A stretch of 64,000 nt of DNA, from contig CALHTM010000002.1 in assembly GCA_938039975.1 (NCBI GenBank), forward strand, positions 1 through 64,000. Reading direction: 5' to 3'. The notes under the pieces were generated by a model, which was given only the letters and a program-made list of their open reading frames with translations, was not told where the DNA came from and made no database searches. A program made the position numbers and the translations under genes. Origin of the DNA: an uncultured Candidatus Saccharibacteria bacterium (GTDB lineage Bacteria; Patescibacteriota; Saccharimonadia; Saccharimonadales; Saccharimonadaceae). Of the stretch, positions 16,882 through 25,069 are shown piece by piece (the first letter of the stretch is position 1; every line of letters starts with the position of its first letter).

Positions 16882-16887
16882 ATTGTA
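16882..16887 (-). promoter_or_regulatory. -10 element of the 6S-like RNA
   Basis: TACAAT on the minus strand, placing the start at the first base of the closing stem. No good -35 is seen 17 bp upstream, within the end of the protease gene. Confidence 0.5.
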
Positions 16888-16893
16888 CCACGA

Positions 16894-17541
16894 CTACCCG
16901 CCAAAAACGATAGAGAATCCTTTTAGTATATTTACGATTATAAAGTTCATATAAGTAACCATTAACGAACCACCAACCATAACTATGGCGAAAATTAATA
17001 AAACACCATATCTCTCTATAGTATCGAAAATACTCCTCACAAAATCAGGAGCAAGCGCGTACAGTACCCGCGATCCATCCAATGGTGGTATCGGAATTAT
17101 GTTGAAAGCAAAAAACCCTAAATTCACCATTGTAAAAGCCGTTAATACAGAGTTCAACAAAGAACCTGCCTCGGCCTTAGAGACTACAAGTATTGCGTAC
17201 GCTACAAACGCTAAAAGGAAGTTCACTAACGGACCGCTTATAGCTACCAATGCCACTCCAATCTCGCCATACTTTATGTTGCTTGGGTTAAAAGGCACTG
17301 GTTTTGCACCACCAAAGATTGGCACGCTAGCCCCAGTCGTCATGTTTGTGATAATTATTATCATCGGCAGTAATATAGTCATATACGGATCTATATGTTT
17401 TATCGGATTCAAAGTTAATCTGCCAAAATCATACGCAGTTCGATCACCCAAACTATTTGCCACCAAGCCGTGAGCTAATTCATGCAACGTCATCGACACA
17501 AATATCACCGCCAAAACAATAATTATATACAGAATATCCAT
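16894..17541 (-). CDS. Site-2 protease family (M50) membrane metalloprotease
   Basis: A 215-residue intramembrane zinc protease. HELAH (about residues 21-25) in the first helix supplies the zinc ligands and the catalytic Glu. NIIPIPPLDGSRVL (about 152-165) supplies the third ligand Asp in the typical NxxPxPxLDG motif. Five or so hydrophobic helices. It lacks a PDZ or CBS domain, as in the short YwhC-like branch. Substrates are unknown. Monocistronic, convergent with nothing; the 6S-like RNA starts at its 3' end. Confidence 0.9.
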   Translation of the reverse strand: MDILYIIIVLAVIFVSMTLHELAHGLVANSLGDRTAYDFGRLTLNPIKHIDPYMTILLPMIIIITNMTTGASVPIFGGAKPVPFNPSNIKYGEIGVALVAISGPLVNFLLAFVAYAILVVSKAEAGSLLNSVLTAFTMVNLGFFAFNIIPIPPLDGSRVLYALAPDFVRSIFDTIERYGVLLIFAIVMVGGSLMVTYMNFIIVNILKGFSIVFGG

Positions 17542-17564
17542 CTAATCTATCATTGTACCAGCTC

Positions 17565-17593
17565 TTGACGAAGAATCAAAACCAGAGTATACT
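17565..17593 (+). promoter_or_regulatory. rpmB promoter
   Basis: -35 TTGACG (17565-17570), 17-bp spacer, -10 TATACT (17588-17593). The leader is about 37 nt. Confidence 0.8.
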
Positions 17594-17636
17594 AGGACAG
17601 ATTGATAATAACCGTAATTAAGAAGTGGAATCTACA

Positions 17637-17837
17637 ATGGCAGCACGATGTGAGCTGACTGGCAAAGGCAAGCAGTTCGGAAACAAAGTAAGTTTCTCTC
17701 TGCAGCGCAATAAGCGAGTGTTCAAACCCAACCTTCAAAGAAAGACTTTCGTTGTTAATGGTAAAAAAATCACCATGGTACTTTCAACGAAGGCTATACG
17801 CACACTCAAGAAAAAAGGTATCATAGCTTCAGCCTAA
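17637..17837 (+). CDS. rpmB: Ribosomal protein bL28
   Basis: A 66-residue large-subunit protein starting MAARCELTGKGKQFGNKVSF, the normal family N-terminus, with KRVFKPNLQ and ALRTLKKKG-type C-terminal motif. The ATG at 17637 is preferred over an in-frame GTG at 17625 because the family begins with Met-Ala. The Cys of RCELTGKG is kept, but no zinc-binding pair is seen. Single gene with its own promoter and terminator. Confidence 0.95.
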   Translation: MAARCELTGKGKQFGNKVSFSLQRNKRVFKPNLQRKTFVVNGKKITMVLSTKAIRTLKKKGIIASA

Positions 17838-17844
17838 GCCACAA

Positions 17845-17877
17845 AGTAAAATCCCCCTACAACAGGGGGATTTTACT
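17845..17877. terminator. Bidirectional terminator between rpmB and the MBL-fold gene
   Basis: AGTAAAATCCCCC (17845-17857) and GGGGGATTTTACT (17865-17877) form a 13-bp perfect stem with a 7-nt loop, usable from both convergent genes. Confidence 0.85.
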
Positions 17878-17895
17878 ATTTAACCTTAGACTATA

Positions 17896-18552
17896 TTATC
17901 TCGTTCGCGACAATATATACGTCGTTAATACCGTTGGTAGCGAGGAGTCATTCTTTACTTTTAGTTTAGATACATTTTCGACAGGCGCACCCATTTCTTT
18001 AACAAAAACTTCGGCCGAATCCTGTGGCACTTCGTAAGATATACCGCTATCAGCATAATGTATCGGCACGACAACCTTCGGGCTAATAGTGCGGACCAGA
18101 GCCACGGCGCTCGTGGCGTCAAGCGTATAGCCAGATCCACCGACCGGAACTATTAGGATGTCTATCACTCCAAGATTTTCTAATTGATCATCGTTTAATT
18201 TTGGTTCAATGTTACCAATAACACCTATAGCAACATTACCGCATTCTACCCGATAAATTGTATCTAGTTTTTCATTGCTGCCGCTATCAAGATGTCGAAC
18301 AGCAGCAGTTCCTTTTATAACAAAATCTCCTATTTCGTATTCGCCAGGACCATTAACTACGAGCTTTGCGCCATCCGCCTTAACAGCGAAGCGATCCTCG
18401 GTAGCAAGTTCAACGCAACCGGTAGTTTTGGCATCTTTTAGTCCGATCAACGACAATTTCGGATCTGTAATAATAGTAGTCTTTTTACCCGAAAGTACAA
18501 TCGTGTTTCCGCCTTTGTATTCTATGTCAAACACTATTTTTTCCTCCTTCAT
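17896..18552 (-). CDS. MBL-fold metal-dependent hydrolase-like protein
   Basis: A 218-residue metallo-beta-lactamase-fold protein. The strand pattern NTIVLSGKKTTIITDP, GPGEYEIGDFVIKG, VDILIVPVGGSGYTLDATSA and SPKVVVPIHYAD matches the small UlaG-like group common in Patescibacteria. The N-terminal HxHxDH zinc site is absent; only a His near the end of the fold (PIHY) remains, so catalysis is doubtful. It lies 2 nt after the winged-helix gene and shares its transcript with miaA-thrS. Confidence 0.75.
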   Translation of the reverse strand: MKEEKIVFDIEYKGGNTIVLSGKKTTIITDPKLSLIGLKDAKTTGCVELATEDRFAVKADGAKLVVNGPGEYEIGDFVIKGTAAVRHLDSGSNEKLDTIYRVECGNVAIGVIGNIEPKLNDDQLENLGVIDILIVPVGGSGYTLDATSAVALVRTISPKVVVPIHYADSGISYEVPQDSAEVFVKEMGAPVENVSKLKVKNDSSLPTVLTTYILSRTR

Positions 18553-18554
18553 TT

Positions 18555-19166
18555 CTATCGCTGCAGAATATTTTCACTATCTACTACAACTTCGTGTCTG
18601 CTTGATAATATATCATTAATGAACCTATCGTGCACGCTCAAGCGATAATAGAATTCGTCGTACAGCATTCTACTGAACGTTAGCTGCCTACCAACTTTTA
18701 TTTCTATTTTATTTACTACATCCGCTACACGTTTAGATTCGACATTACCGACAATCAATAAATCAACCTTGCTCGCTGAACCGCGAACCAATACGCCTGC
18801 TGCTATCACAATTTTTGCTTTAGGCAAAGCCGCCAGAGCAATTCGCCAATCGTCTGTCTCGCTACTAGCAGATTGTTTTGAAAATCTTTTTGGTTTTTGC
18901 TTGCTAACATCATTATTAGTAAAAATCTCTTTGAGCGGTTTGTAGTGAATGTAAGAGCGGTTAATCTCGTAATATAGTTTATTATCGTTTGTATTACTCA
19001 GCAGCACGCCAGCATCAAGCATATTAGATAGCTCTCTGCGCACAGAATTTATCTGCTCCCCGATTAGTCGCGTAATTTCGCGAACATAAAACGACTTTCC
19101 AGGATTATTTAGAAAAAGATGCAGAAGCTTTACCCTCGTTTTTGAGCCAAATAATGCGTCAATCAT
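18555..19166 (-). CDS. Winged-helix regulator with nucleotidyltransferase-like C-terminal domain
   Basis: A 203-residue protein. Residues 1-75 form a winged helix (SKTRVKLLHLFLNNPGKSFY, REITRLIGEQINSVRRELSN, then the wing around NKLYYEIN). Residues 105-200 resemble a degenerate MNT-type nucleotidyltransferase fold (IVIAAGVLVRGSASKVDLLI with Gly and one Asp). Such two-domain proteins occur as conserved unknowns in CPR genomes. Encoded 22 nt downstream of miaA. DNA-binding regulation is inferred. Confidence 0.7.
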   Translation of the reverse strand: MIDALFGSKTRVKLLHLFLNNPGKSFYVREITRLIGEQINSVRRELSNMLDAGVLLSNTNDNKLYYEINRSYIHYKPLKEIFTNNDVSKQKPKRFSKQSASSETDDWRIALAALPKAKIVIAAGVLVRGSASKVDLLIVGNVESKRVADVVNKIEIKVGRQLTFSRMLYDEFYYRLSVHDRFINDILSSRHEVVVDSENILQR

Positions 19167-19188
19167 ACTGTAGTTCTCTAGTATAAGA

Positions 19189-20127
19189 TTACCACATCTG
19201 AGAACTCTTATCTAGATTGCTTACAATATAGGACCACGCCTCATCGATACTTAGCCATTTAATATCTTTATTTCGTCTTAACCAAGTAAGCTGGCGTTTA
19301 GCCAACCGCCAATCTAGTACACAAAGTTTTCGCTCAAGTTCAATCTCGTTAATTGTGCCATCTATATATTGTTTGATAAGCGGATAGACATTCCCAGTCA
19401 TTGCCTCGTTGTACCAGCCCCACTTCTCTGCCGCGTGTATAGCTTCATTTATTGTTGTATTACTTACAATATTTTTTGCCCGCTCTTCAATTCTGCTTCT
19501 TAGAATGTCTCTGTCTGTCGCTATACCTACTAGTATAGTATTGCTAATCATTTTATCATTTTTGAGAGGATCTTCCCCCCTGCGTAGGATAGCGTTAATA
19601 ATATGTCGCTTATTTTTTATATTTTTTGGCAATTTAATGTTGTTTTTTTCGCAATGATACGCAAGCTGTTCCAACGATTTATTCTCAAGTTTACGCCGTT
19701 CATCAAGATTGTTTGAATATGCCGTAAACTTAAAATCGTACAGTACGCTATCGATATACAAACCAGTACCGCCAGCCATAATCGGCAGATGTCCGCGTGA
19801 ACGAATTTCGCTAATCTTTCGCTGAGCATACACCTTAAAATTCGCTGCCGTAAACCTCTCTCCTGGATCGACTATATCAATGCCCCAATGCGGTATCCCT
19901 TGTTGTTCTTCAGACGTAGGTTTAGCTGTACCGATATCGAGTCCGCGATAAATTGCTCGCGAGTCAGCCGAGATAACCTCACCGTTAAATTTTTTAGCGA
20001 TCCGAATCGCTAGCTCAGTTTTGCCGCTAGCAGTCGGACCAGCAATAACGACTAGCGGCAAATCTGTTACGTCAGCTGCTGCTAGCAATTTATTATCGCG
20101 CTCAACAGCGGCAGCTATTTTTTTCAT
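19189..20127 (-). CDS. miaA: tRNA dimethylallyltransferase
   Basis: A 312-residue enzyme that adds dimethylallyl to A37 of tRNAs reading UNN codons. P-loop GPTASGKTELA (about residues 29-39), DSRAIYRGLDIGTAKP, and GGTGLYIDSVLYD are the MiaA signatures; the C-terminal RQLTWLRRN helix is kept. Its ATG overlaps the thrS stop (TAATG), so it is coupled to thrS and expected to follow the same T-box control. DMAPP must come from the host or from pathway genes outside the window. Confidence 0.95.
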   Translation of the reverse strand: MKKIAAAVERDNKLLAAADVTDLPLVVIAGPTASGKTELAIRIAKKFNGEVISADSRAIYRGLDIGTAKPTSEEQQGIPHWGIDIVDPGERFTAANFKVYAQRKISEIRSRGHLPIMAGGTGLYIDSVLYDFKFTAYSNNLDERRKLENKSLEQLAYHCEKNNIKLPKNIKNKRHIINAILRRGEDPLKNDKMISNTILVGIATDRDILRSRIEERAKNIVSNTTINEAIHAAEKWGWYNEAMTGNVYPLIKQYIDGTINEIELERKLCVLDWRLAKRQLTWLRRNKDIKWLSIDEAWSYIVSNLDKSSQMW

Positions 20128-21941
20128 TATTGAATGCTCTGAATGTATTCAACTAGTTGATCAATAGAAACCTGCTCCTCGCCCGCGCGAGTACGAACGC
20201 TAACGACATGTGCAGCCTTATCCTTTGGACCAACTATAATTTGTACTGGAATTTTTACAACAGTTGCCTCACGGATTTTTTTGCCTAACGACTCATTACG
20301 CGTATCTGCTGTGAATCTTACTTCGTTGTATTTTATAGGACGCATCAATACCTCTGTTTTTAGCACTGATGTAATTTCATCAACATAGTCATTTACTGTA
20401 TCATTAACTGTAAGAATACGAACCTGTTCAGGTGCAATCCAGAATGGAAACCAGCCAGCCGTATGTTCAATGAACACGCTCAAAAAGCGTTCAATTGAAC
20501 CAAGCAATGCACTGTGAATCATTACTGGACGCTCCGAATCGCCAGACTCATTTATGTATTCAAGGCCAAAACGTTCAGGCTGGACAAAGTCCAACTGCAC
20601 TGTCGCAACCTGATGTTCTCGTCCAATCGCATCGGTCGCCATGAAGTCTATTTTTGGCCCATAGAAAGCTGCTTCGCCTTCCTGTTCAAAATAGTCAAGA
20701 CCTTTAGCGACTACCGCAGCTTTGAGTTGCGATTGGGCTGATTGCCACAATTCTAACTCGCCCAAATAGCCTTCGCCATCATCGCGGTAACTTAATCGCA
20801 CGCGTAATTTCATACCAACGATATCGTACAATTCTTGCGCGCAAGCTAGCAAATTATTAATTTCTTGTTCAATTTGGTCAGGCCGGCAAAAGACGTGACT
20901 GTCGTCCTGAGTTAACGAACGTACGCGGCTCAAACCGCCTAGTTCACCAGTTTTCTCGTCACGGTAGTCGGTCGTTGTTTCTAAATAACGTATCGGCATC
21001 TCGCGATAACTACGCGGCTGCGAGGCAAAAATCTGAGTATGATGCGGACAGTTCATCGGCTTGAGCGCCATCTTGTCGCTAGTCTCTTGGCTAGTCACCA
21101 AAAAAAGTTCGTCGCCAAATTTCGCCCAATGTCCTGATGCTTCGTATAAATCCTTCTTGGTGATATGCGGTGTCCAAACTTTCGTAAAACCGTATTTTTG
21201 GCGCAGCTCGTTCGATAACTGCGCTGCCTTTTCGCGCAGAACCGTACCGCGCGGCGTAAACAACGGCAAACCGATGCCAACAAGCGGCGACATAGTATAA
21301 AGATCAAGTTCTTTACCAAGCTTACGATGATCGCGCTTCTTTGCCTCTTCTAGCATATCCAAGTAACCGTCCAGTTCAGCTTGAGTCGCAAAAGCGACAC
21401 CGTACAAACGCTGCATCTGCGGGTTGTTCTCATTACCGCGCCAATACGCACCAGCAACGCGCATTAACTTGAAAGCTCCGACCTTGCCAGTGCTTTCAAC
21501 GTGACCGCCACGACATAAGTCAGTATAATCACCCTGCGAATACAATGATACAGTGTCAACCTTGCTTTCATCATCGCCGACAGAACCAAGCTTCTGGCCC
21601 GCTAAGTCTTTCGCTATTGTTGTACCTGACCGTTTCAAGTCGTTAAGCAATTCAATTTTGTAAGGCTGATTGTTTTCTTTCGCCCAAGTTATCGCCTCAT
21701 CAACTGGCACATCTTGACGCGTAAACGGCAGATCGCCTGCAATAATACTTCGCATTTCTTTCTCGATTCGGCTAAAATCATCCTCCGATATTTTTACATC
21801 ACCAAGATCAATATCGTAGTAAAAACCATTATCAATAGCTGGCCCAACACCGAATTTAGCCTGCGGCCATAAATGCTGCACCGCCTGCGCCATAATATGC
21901 GCTAAACTGTGCCGCATTGATTGTAGTTGCTGTTCGTTCAT
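20127..21941 (-). CDS. thrS: Threonyl-tRNA synthetase
   Basis: A 604-residue class II synthetase. The N-terminal TGS domain is missing: the protein opens directly in the editing domain (RHSLAHIMAQAVQHLWP, HxxxH metal motif). The class II core follows (motif 1 region, MALKPMNCPHHTQIF, YRDEKTGELGGLSRVRSLTQDD, zinc ligand Cys-His-His) and then the anticodon-binding domain. The ATG at 21941 is chosen because AAGGAGG stands 6 nt before it. A start 33 nt further upstream would overlap the terminator region. Preceded by a T-box leader. Confidence 0.95.
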   Translation of the reverse strand: MNEQQLQSMRHSLAHIMAQAVQHLWPQAKFGVGPAIDNGFYYDIDLGDVKISEDDFSRIEKEMRSIIAGDLPFTRQDVPVDEAITWAKENNQPYKIELLNDLKRSGTTIAKDLAGQKLGSVGDDESKVDTVSLYSQGDYTDLCRGGHVESTGKVGAFKLMRVAGAYWRGNENNPQMQRLYGVAFATQAELDGYLDMLEEAKKRDHRKLGKELDLYTMSPLVGIGLPLFTPRGTVLREKAAQLSNELRQKYGFTKVWTPHITKKDLYEASGHWAKFGDELFLVTSQETSDKMALKPMNCPHHTQIFASQPRSYREMPIRYLETTTDYRDEKTGELGGLSRVRSLTQDDSHVFCRPDQIEQEINNLLACAQELYDIVGMKLRVRLSYRDDGEGYLGELELWQSAQSQLKAAVVAKGLDYFEQEGEAAFYGPKIDFMATDAIGREHQVATVQLDFVQPERFGLEYINESGDSERPVMIHSALLGSIERFLSVFIEHTAGWFPFWIAPEQVRILTVNDTVNDYVDEITSVLKTEVLMRPIKYNEVRFTADTRNESLGKKIREATVVKIPVQIIVGPKDKAAHVVSVRTRAGEEQVSIDQLVEYIQSIQ

Positions 21942-21962
21942 AATGAACCTCCTTTTTAGAAA

Positions 21963-22110
21963 ATATAAAAGCACGCAAGCGTTTTACGCGCGTGCCTCGG
22001 TCCCAAAAACGGGAGGTTCCACCTTGGCTATTACTCTTGCTCCGACTTTTTACGTGCGCCGCAACCGCCAACACGAGACTCAAGAGGTGGTTAGACTCCG
22101 TCAACGTCTA
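21963..22110 (-). promoter_or_regulatory. T-box riboswitch leader of thrS
   Basis: The minus-strand leader has a short stem I domain (closing CTCTTG/CAAGAG), then a textbook antiterminator at about 22031-21996. Helix A1 is GCC..GG/CC..GGC with a tandem A-A/G-A mismatch. The 7-nt bulge is TGGAACC, and helix A2 is TCCC/GGGA. A terminator follows: GCACGC/GCGTGC (21971-21995) with TTTTATATTTT. Uncharged tRNA-Thr should pair its CCA end with TGG and permit transcription. I could not assign the specifier codon with certainty. Confidence 0.8.
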
Positions 22111-22116
22111 CTTAGT

Positions 22117-22145
22117 ATATTACTGGCTATTCTGTCATATTGCAA
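22117..22145 (-). promoter_or_regulatory. thrS promoter, shares its -35 with the tRNA-Val promoter
   Basis: Minus strand: -35 TTGCAA (22140-22145), 17-bp spacer, -10 TAATAT (22117-22122). TTGCAA is its own reverse complement, and the same six bases also serve the opposite promoter. Confidence 0.65.
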
Positions 22146-22168
22146 TACGTATTGATTTCTGCTACCAT
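22140..22168 (+). promoter_or_regulatory. tRNA-Val promoter, shares its -35 with thrS
   Basis: Plus strand: -35 TTGCAA (22140-22145), 17-bp spacer, -10 TACCAT (22163-22168), start near 22175, 5 nt before the tRNA. Confidence 0.6.
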
Positions 22169-22179
22169 TAAGTGCAGCT

Positions 22180-22256
22180 GGGCGATTAGCTCATTTGGCT
22201 AGAGCGCTTCATTGACGTTGAAGAGGTGAGAGGTTCGAATCCTCTATTGCCCACCA
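22180..22256 (+). tRNA. tRNA-Val (GAC)
   Basis: A full cloverleaf: acceptor GGGCGAT/ATTGCCC with one G-U pair, D-arm GCTC..GAGC, anticodon loop TTGACGT (anticodon GAC), T-arm AGAGG-TTCGAAT-CCTCT, and encoded CCA. Confidence 0.96.
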
Positions 22257-22269
22257 GAGCAATCATGTA

Positions 22270-22299
22270 ACTTGCCGTAATTTAGACGGCAAGTTTTTT
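22270..22299 (+). terminator. tRNA-Val terminator
   Basis: ACTTGCCGT/ACGGCAAGT 9-bp stem (22270-22278 with 22286-22294), then TTTTTT. Confidence 0.9.
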
Positions 22300-22408
22300 A
22301 TTTTGCATAATATTTTATGCACAAATACTAAAAGTTTTCCACGTCGTTATTCGGTGTCTAATCAACATTTCTATGCGTCTGGTGATATATTTTCGTAGAT
22401 TATCTAAT

Positions 22409-22437
22409 TTGACAAAAAATAATACTTATGCTAATAT
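22409..22437 (+). promoter_or_regulatory. Promoter of the 29-codon ORF
   Basis: -35 TTGACA (22409-22414, consensus), 17-bp spacer, -10 TAATAT (22432-22437). The expected start is at the A of ATG 22444. Confidence 0.75.
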
Positions 22438-22443
22438 AAAAGC

Positions 22444-22533
22444 ATGGCTAAACAACATACCAAAACAAAATCTACAACATATAAAAAACAATCTCGGCTA
22501 AGCCGCTATACCATTTACTACGAGCTCAAATAA
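22444..22533 (+). CDS. Possible 29-residue basic microprotein, leaderless
   Basis: ATG at 22444 stands 6 nt after a -10 element of a consensus promoter; the frame runs 29 codons to TAA. The product is basic and hydrophilic (begins MAKQHTKTKS, ends YTIYYELK) with no known domain. There is no Shine-Dalgarno. A CAAGC/GCTTG hairpin follows the stop (about 22539-22560). It may alternatively be the 5' part of a small RNA. The remaining bases to 22710 hold only a short AGTCT/AGACT hairpin and no further gene that I can support. Confidence 0.4.
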   Translation: MAKQHTKTKSTTYKKQSRLSRYTIYYELK

Positions 22534-22710
22534 TACAACAAGCCGAACTGCTTCGCTTGGTATTGTAATCACGTAAAGTAACTCAGTGTCTCGCGATCAG
22601 TGTTGGTAGTCTCAGCTAAAAGACTAATCTTTCGTTTACTATAGTAATTTGTTTTTAATATAAACTCACCTGTCACCCATTTTTATTTAGCTTAAAACTT
22701 AATGATAATT

Positions 22711-24399
22711 TTATAATTTTGATTTACGTCTAGCTTTCTTGAGAGCGTCCTTCTTGGCCTTTGTTTTAGCACGCGACGATAGTGTTGCCTTGTCGGTTAC
22801 GTCAAATTTCTCAAGATATTTACCTAACAGCAAATGTGTCTGCGCTGCCATTGATGCTGCAGAACTATAACAGATTGATGTAACAGGCATCAGAAACCAT
22901 TGCAAAACCATAAAAACGGTTCGCGAACGCTTATAGCGTTCTGGACGAGGAGGCAGCATCTTCAGCATCAGTAAAATCGTAATAAATATTCCGATAACTG
23001 CTACCTGTTGAATGTGGCTAACTATTAGCGGCAGAGCATGCGCAGAAATATTTCTGGAAGCTTCGGGATTGGTTAATAATGGCACCCACGCACCAAAAGC
23101 AACCAATATTGACATTGTAGCTAGGCTAACATGATTATCAATTAGCCGTATAAACCTTGCCAGTGTTTCCCAAAAAGGAGCTGTTCGCTGGCGCGTAAAT
23201 AATCTGACTGCTACATACGGTATATCCGAAGCACCATACCCCCAGCGCCGCAACTGTTTAAACTGGCTGATAAGCGTTGCTTTAAATGTGTCTGACAACA
23301 CGGCATCTTGATATACAGGAACATGGATTGGCATAACACTATAGTCGCCTTTAAAGTAAAAATAACTGCGCCAATACTGATGCCCATCCTCAACAATACT
23401 GCGCTTACTCCAGAAATCCATACTCACAAGCGCCGAAAGCGGCTGGCTATGAGCTGCAAAATTACGCAAAGCATGCGGCCGCATACTACCAATAATAGTC
23501 CAAAACGAATTGCCTGTTGCTAGCACTCGCATTGGCGCTGGCGCATCCCAAATATTACCAAAATACAAAGCCACCGGCTGATATGATAGTTTTTCGCGGT
23601 TGGGGGTAACAGCATATTTATACGCCACATAATCAAAATAGGTTGAGTAAGGCCGATTATCGCTATCAAGGGTTGTAACAATTACTTGGTTATATTTGAT
23701 CTTTTTATTGTCGCACCACTGCTTGAGGTCATAGCCTGCATACGTAATATTTGGACCCTTGCCTGGTATCTCGTCTGGCAAATCTTTAGGGTGTTGAATA
23801 ATCCGAAAGTCGCAAAATACGCCGGTGTACTCATCACGAAGACGCTTGGCAGTCTCTGCCATCTGCTCGCCGCCGCGTTCTTCGTAAGCCAAATATACAA
23901 TCAACCTCTCGTTCGGATATGTTGTATTATTTACCGACTCTACCGTAGGCTTCAATACTTCGTAAGACTCGTTGTAAGCAGCAATTAGTACTGCATGATA
24001 AATCTCTCTGGGATCTATAATCTGCAACTCACCTTTTTCGATAGACAGAATAGTTTGCTGATGCACATCAGCTTCAAAATCTTTTTTATTAATTTTAATT
24101 TCGGGCGACTTGCCCGCGGCAGCCTGCGATAGATCATCAAGTCGAGCACTCCAATCAATTTTCTCGGCCCGAACAAGTTGCCGGTGGCCCAGCAAAGTTC
24201 TATAAGAAATGCCTATAGCCTTAACAAACGTAGTTAGCACCAATAACAATAAGTAAATAGCTGCCAGAAAAGGACTAAGTACTGATAAAACTACTAACAA
24301 AATTAACATGCCATAGCTTATTAACGCTGGCAACATCTCAAAAAAACGATAAAGCTTCGACCTTTTGCCAAGAGGAATTTCTAAGTCTGGACAACTCAT
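22711..24399 (-). CDS. Membrane glycosyltransferase family 2 (processive type)
   Basis: A 562-residue protein. Two N-terminal membrane helices (about 20-65), then a GT-A domain with ERLIVYLAYEERGG, TTLDSDNRPYSTYF (donor-binding Asp region), EDGHQYWRSYFYFKGD (catalytic ED) and QFKQLRRWGYG (QxxRW), then four C-terminal helices and a lysine-rich tail. This is the layout of cellulose/hyaluronan-synthase-like enzymes that polymerise and export a polysaccharide. The ATG at 24399 overlaps the upstream stop by 4 nt (ATGA), so I choose it over a longer frame. Product unknown; capsule or surface glycan is inferred. Confidence 0.85.
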   Translation of the reverse strand: MSCPDLEIPLGKRSKLYRFFEMLPALISYGMLILLVVLSVLSPFLAAIYLLLLVLTTFVKAIGISYRTLLGHRQLVRAEKIDWSARLDDLSQAAAGKSPEIKINKKDFEADVHQQTILSIEKGELQIIDPREIYHAVLIAAYNESYEVLKPTVESVNNTTYPNERLIVYLAYEERGGEQMAETAKRLRDEYTGVFCDFRIIQHPKDLPDEIPGKGPNITYAGYDLKQWCDNKKIKYNQVIVTTLDSDNRPYSTYFDYVAYKYAVTPNREKLSYQPVALYFGNIWDAPAPMRVLATGNSFWTIIGSMRPHALRNFAAHSQPLSALVSMDFWSKRSIVEDGHQYWRSYFYFKGDYSVMPIHVPVYQDAVLSDTFKATLISQFKQLRRWGYGASDIPYVAVRLFTRQRTAPFWETLARFIRLIDNHVSLATMSILVAFGAWVPLLTNPEASRNISAHALPLIVSHIQQVAVIGIFITILLMLKMLPPRPERYKRSRTVFMVLQWFLMPVTSICYSSAASMAAQTHLLLGKYLEKFDVTDKATLSSRAKTKAKKDALKKARRKSKL

Positions 24400-24773
24400 G
24401 CCGCCCGTCCTAAAGATAGGACGCCAAAAGCGTACATAGCAGCAATCAGCATAATAACAAACGCGCACCATCCAATTGCCTTAGCAGTTGTTGTTTTTTC
24501 CAACAGATAAAACTTTATCATTAGCGCGCCGTGGATGATAGTTACTAACGTGAAAAATCCAGAAAATAATAATAAATATTGCCAGTGATCTTTGTAAAAA
24601 TGTACTTGCCCGAAAGCAGTATAACGCGAATAAACCGTAATCTCGCTGGGCGTAATCTGCATAGACACGGCAATTGAACAAACTATATCTAAAATTAGCA
24701 TCGCTACGAGAAAAAGAACAAGAGTCCTATTCTTGAGAACACCTAATAACGACTTAATGATTTCGCTTTTCAT
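24396..24773 (-). CDS. Small membrane protein upstream of the glycosyltransferase
   Basis: A 125-residue protein with three to four predicted helices (about 17-37, 61-85, 100-122). Family not recognised. Stop TGA overlaps the glycosyltransferase start (ATGA), so the two are translationally coupled. It may be a partner subunit of the polysaccharide synthase; that is inferred from coupling only. Starts 14 nt after tRNA-Thr on the same strand. Confidence 0.65.
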   Translation of the reverse strand: MKSEIIKSLLGVLKNRTLVLFLVAMLILDIVCSIAVSMQITPSEITVYSRYTAFGQVHFYKDHWQYLLLFSGFFTLVTIIHGALMIKFYLLEKTTTAKAIGWCAFVIMLIAAMYAFGVLSLGRAA

Positions 24774-24786
24774 AACTTATAAACTA

Positions 24787-24862
24787 TGGAGCCGTCTGCC
24801 GGGATTGAACCGGCGACCTGCGCGTTACGAATGCGCCGCTCTACCAACTGAGCTAAGACGGC
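24787..24862 (-). tRNA. tRNA-Thr (CGU)
   Basis: A complete cloverleaf: acceptor GCCGTCT/AGACGGC, D-arm GCTC..GAGC, anticodon loop TTCGTAA (anticodon CGU, reads ACG), T-arm GCCGG-TTCAATC-CCGGC, encoded CCA. The anticodon stem has an A-C mismatch next to the loop (positions 31-39). Confidence 0.95.
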
Positions 24863-24900
24863 AATACGTTTATATTATAACAAAAGCCAAACAATCCTAC

Positions 24901-24936
24901 CATAGAAAAAGCCCCACTTCGTGGGACGCTTTCTAT
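24901..24936 (-). terminator. Terminator after tRNA-Asp
   Basis: Minus strand AGC..CCCAC-GAA-GTGGG-GCTTTTT, with flanking CATAGAAA/TTTCTATG that extends the pairing. It separates tRNA-Asp from tRNA-Thr. Confidence 0.75.
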
Positions 24937-25013
24937 GGCGCGCCCGACCGGATTCGAACCGGCGATCTCCTCCGTGACAGGGAGGCGTGATAGACCAGCT
25001 TCACTACGAGCGC
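24936..25013 (-). tRNA. tRNA-Asp (GUC)
   Basis: Cloverleaf with acceptor GCGCTCG/CGGGCGC (one G-T pair), anticodon stem CCTCC/GGAGG, loop CTGTCAC (anticodon GUC), T-arm GCCGG-TTCGAAT-CCGGT, encoded CCA. Confidence 0.95.
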
Positions 25014-25069
25014 AAACTATTCAGTGTGCATTATATATCATTACCTAGTTATGTGCAAGCGAAAAACGC

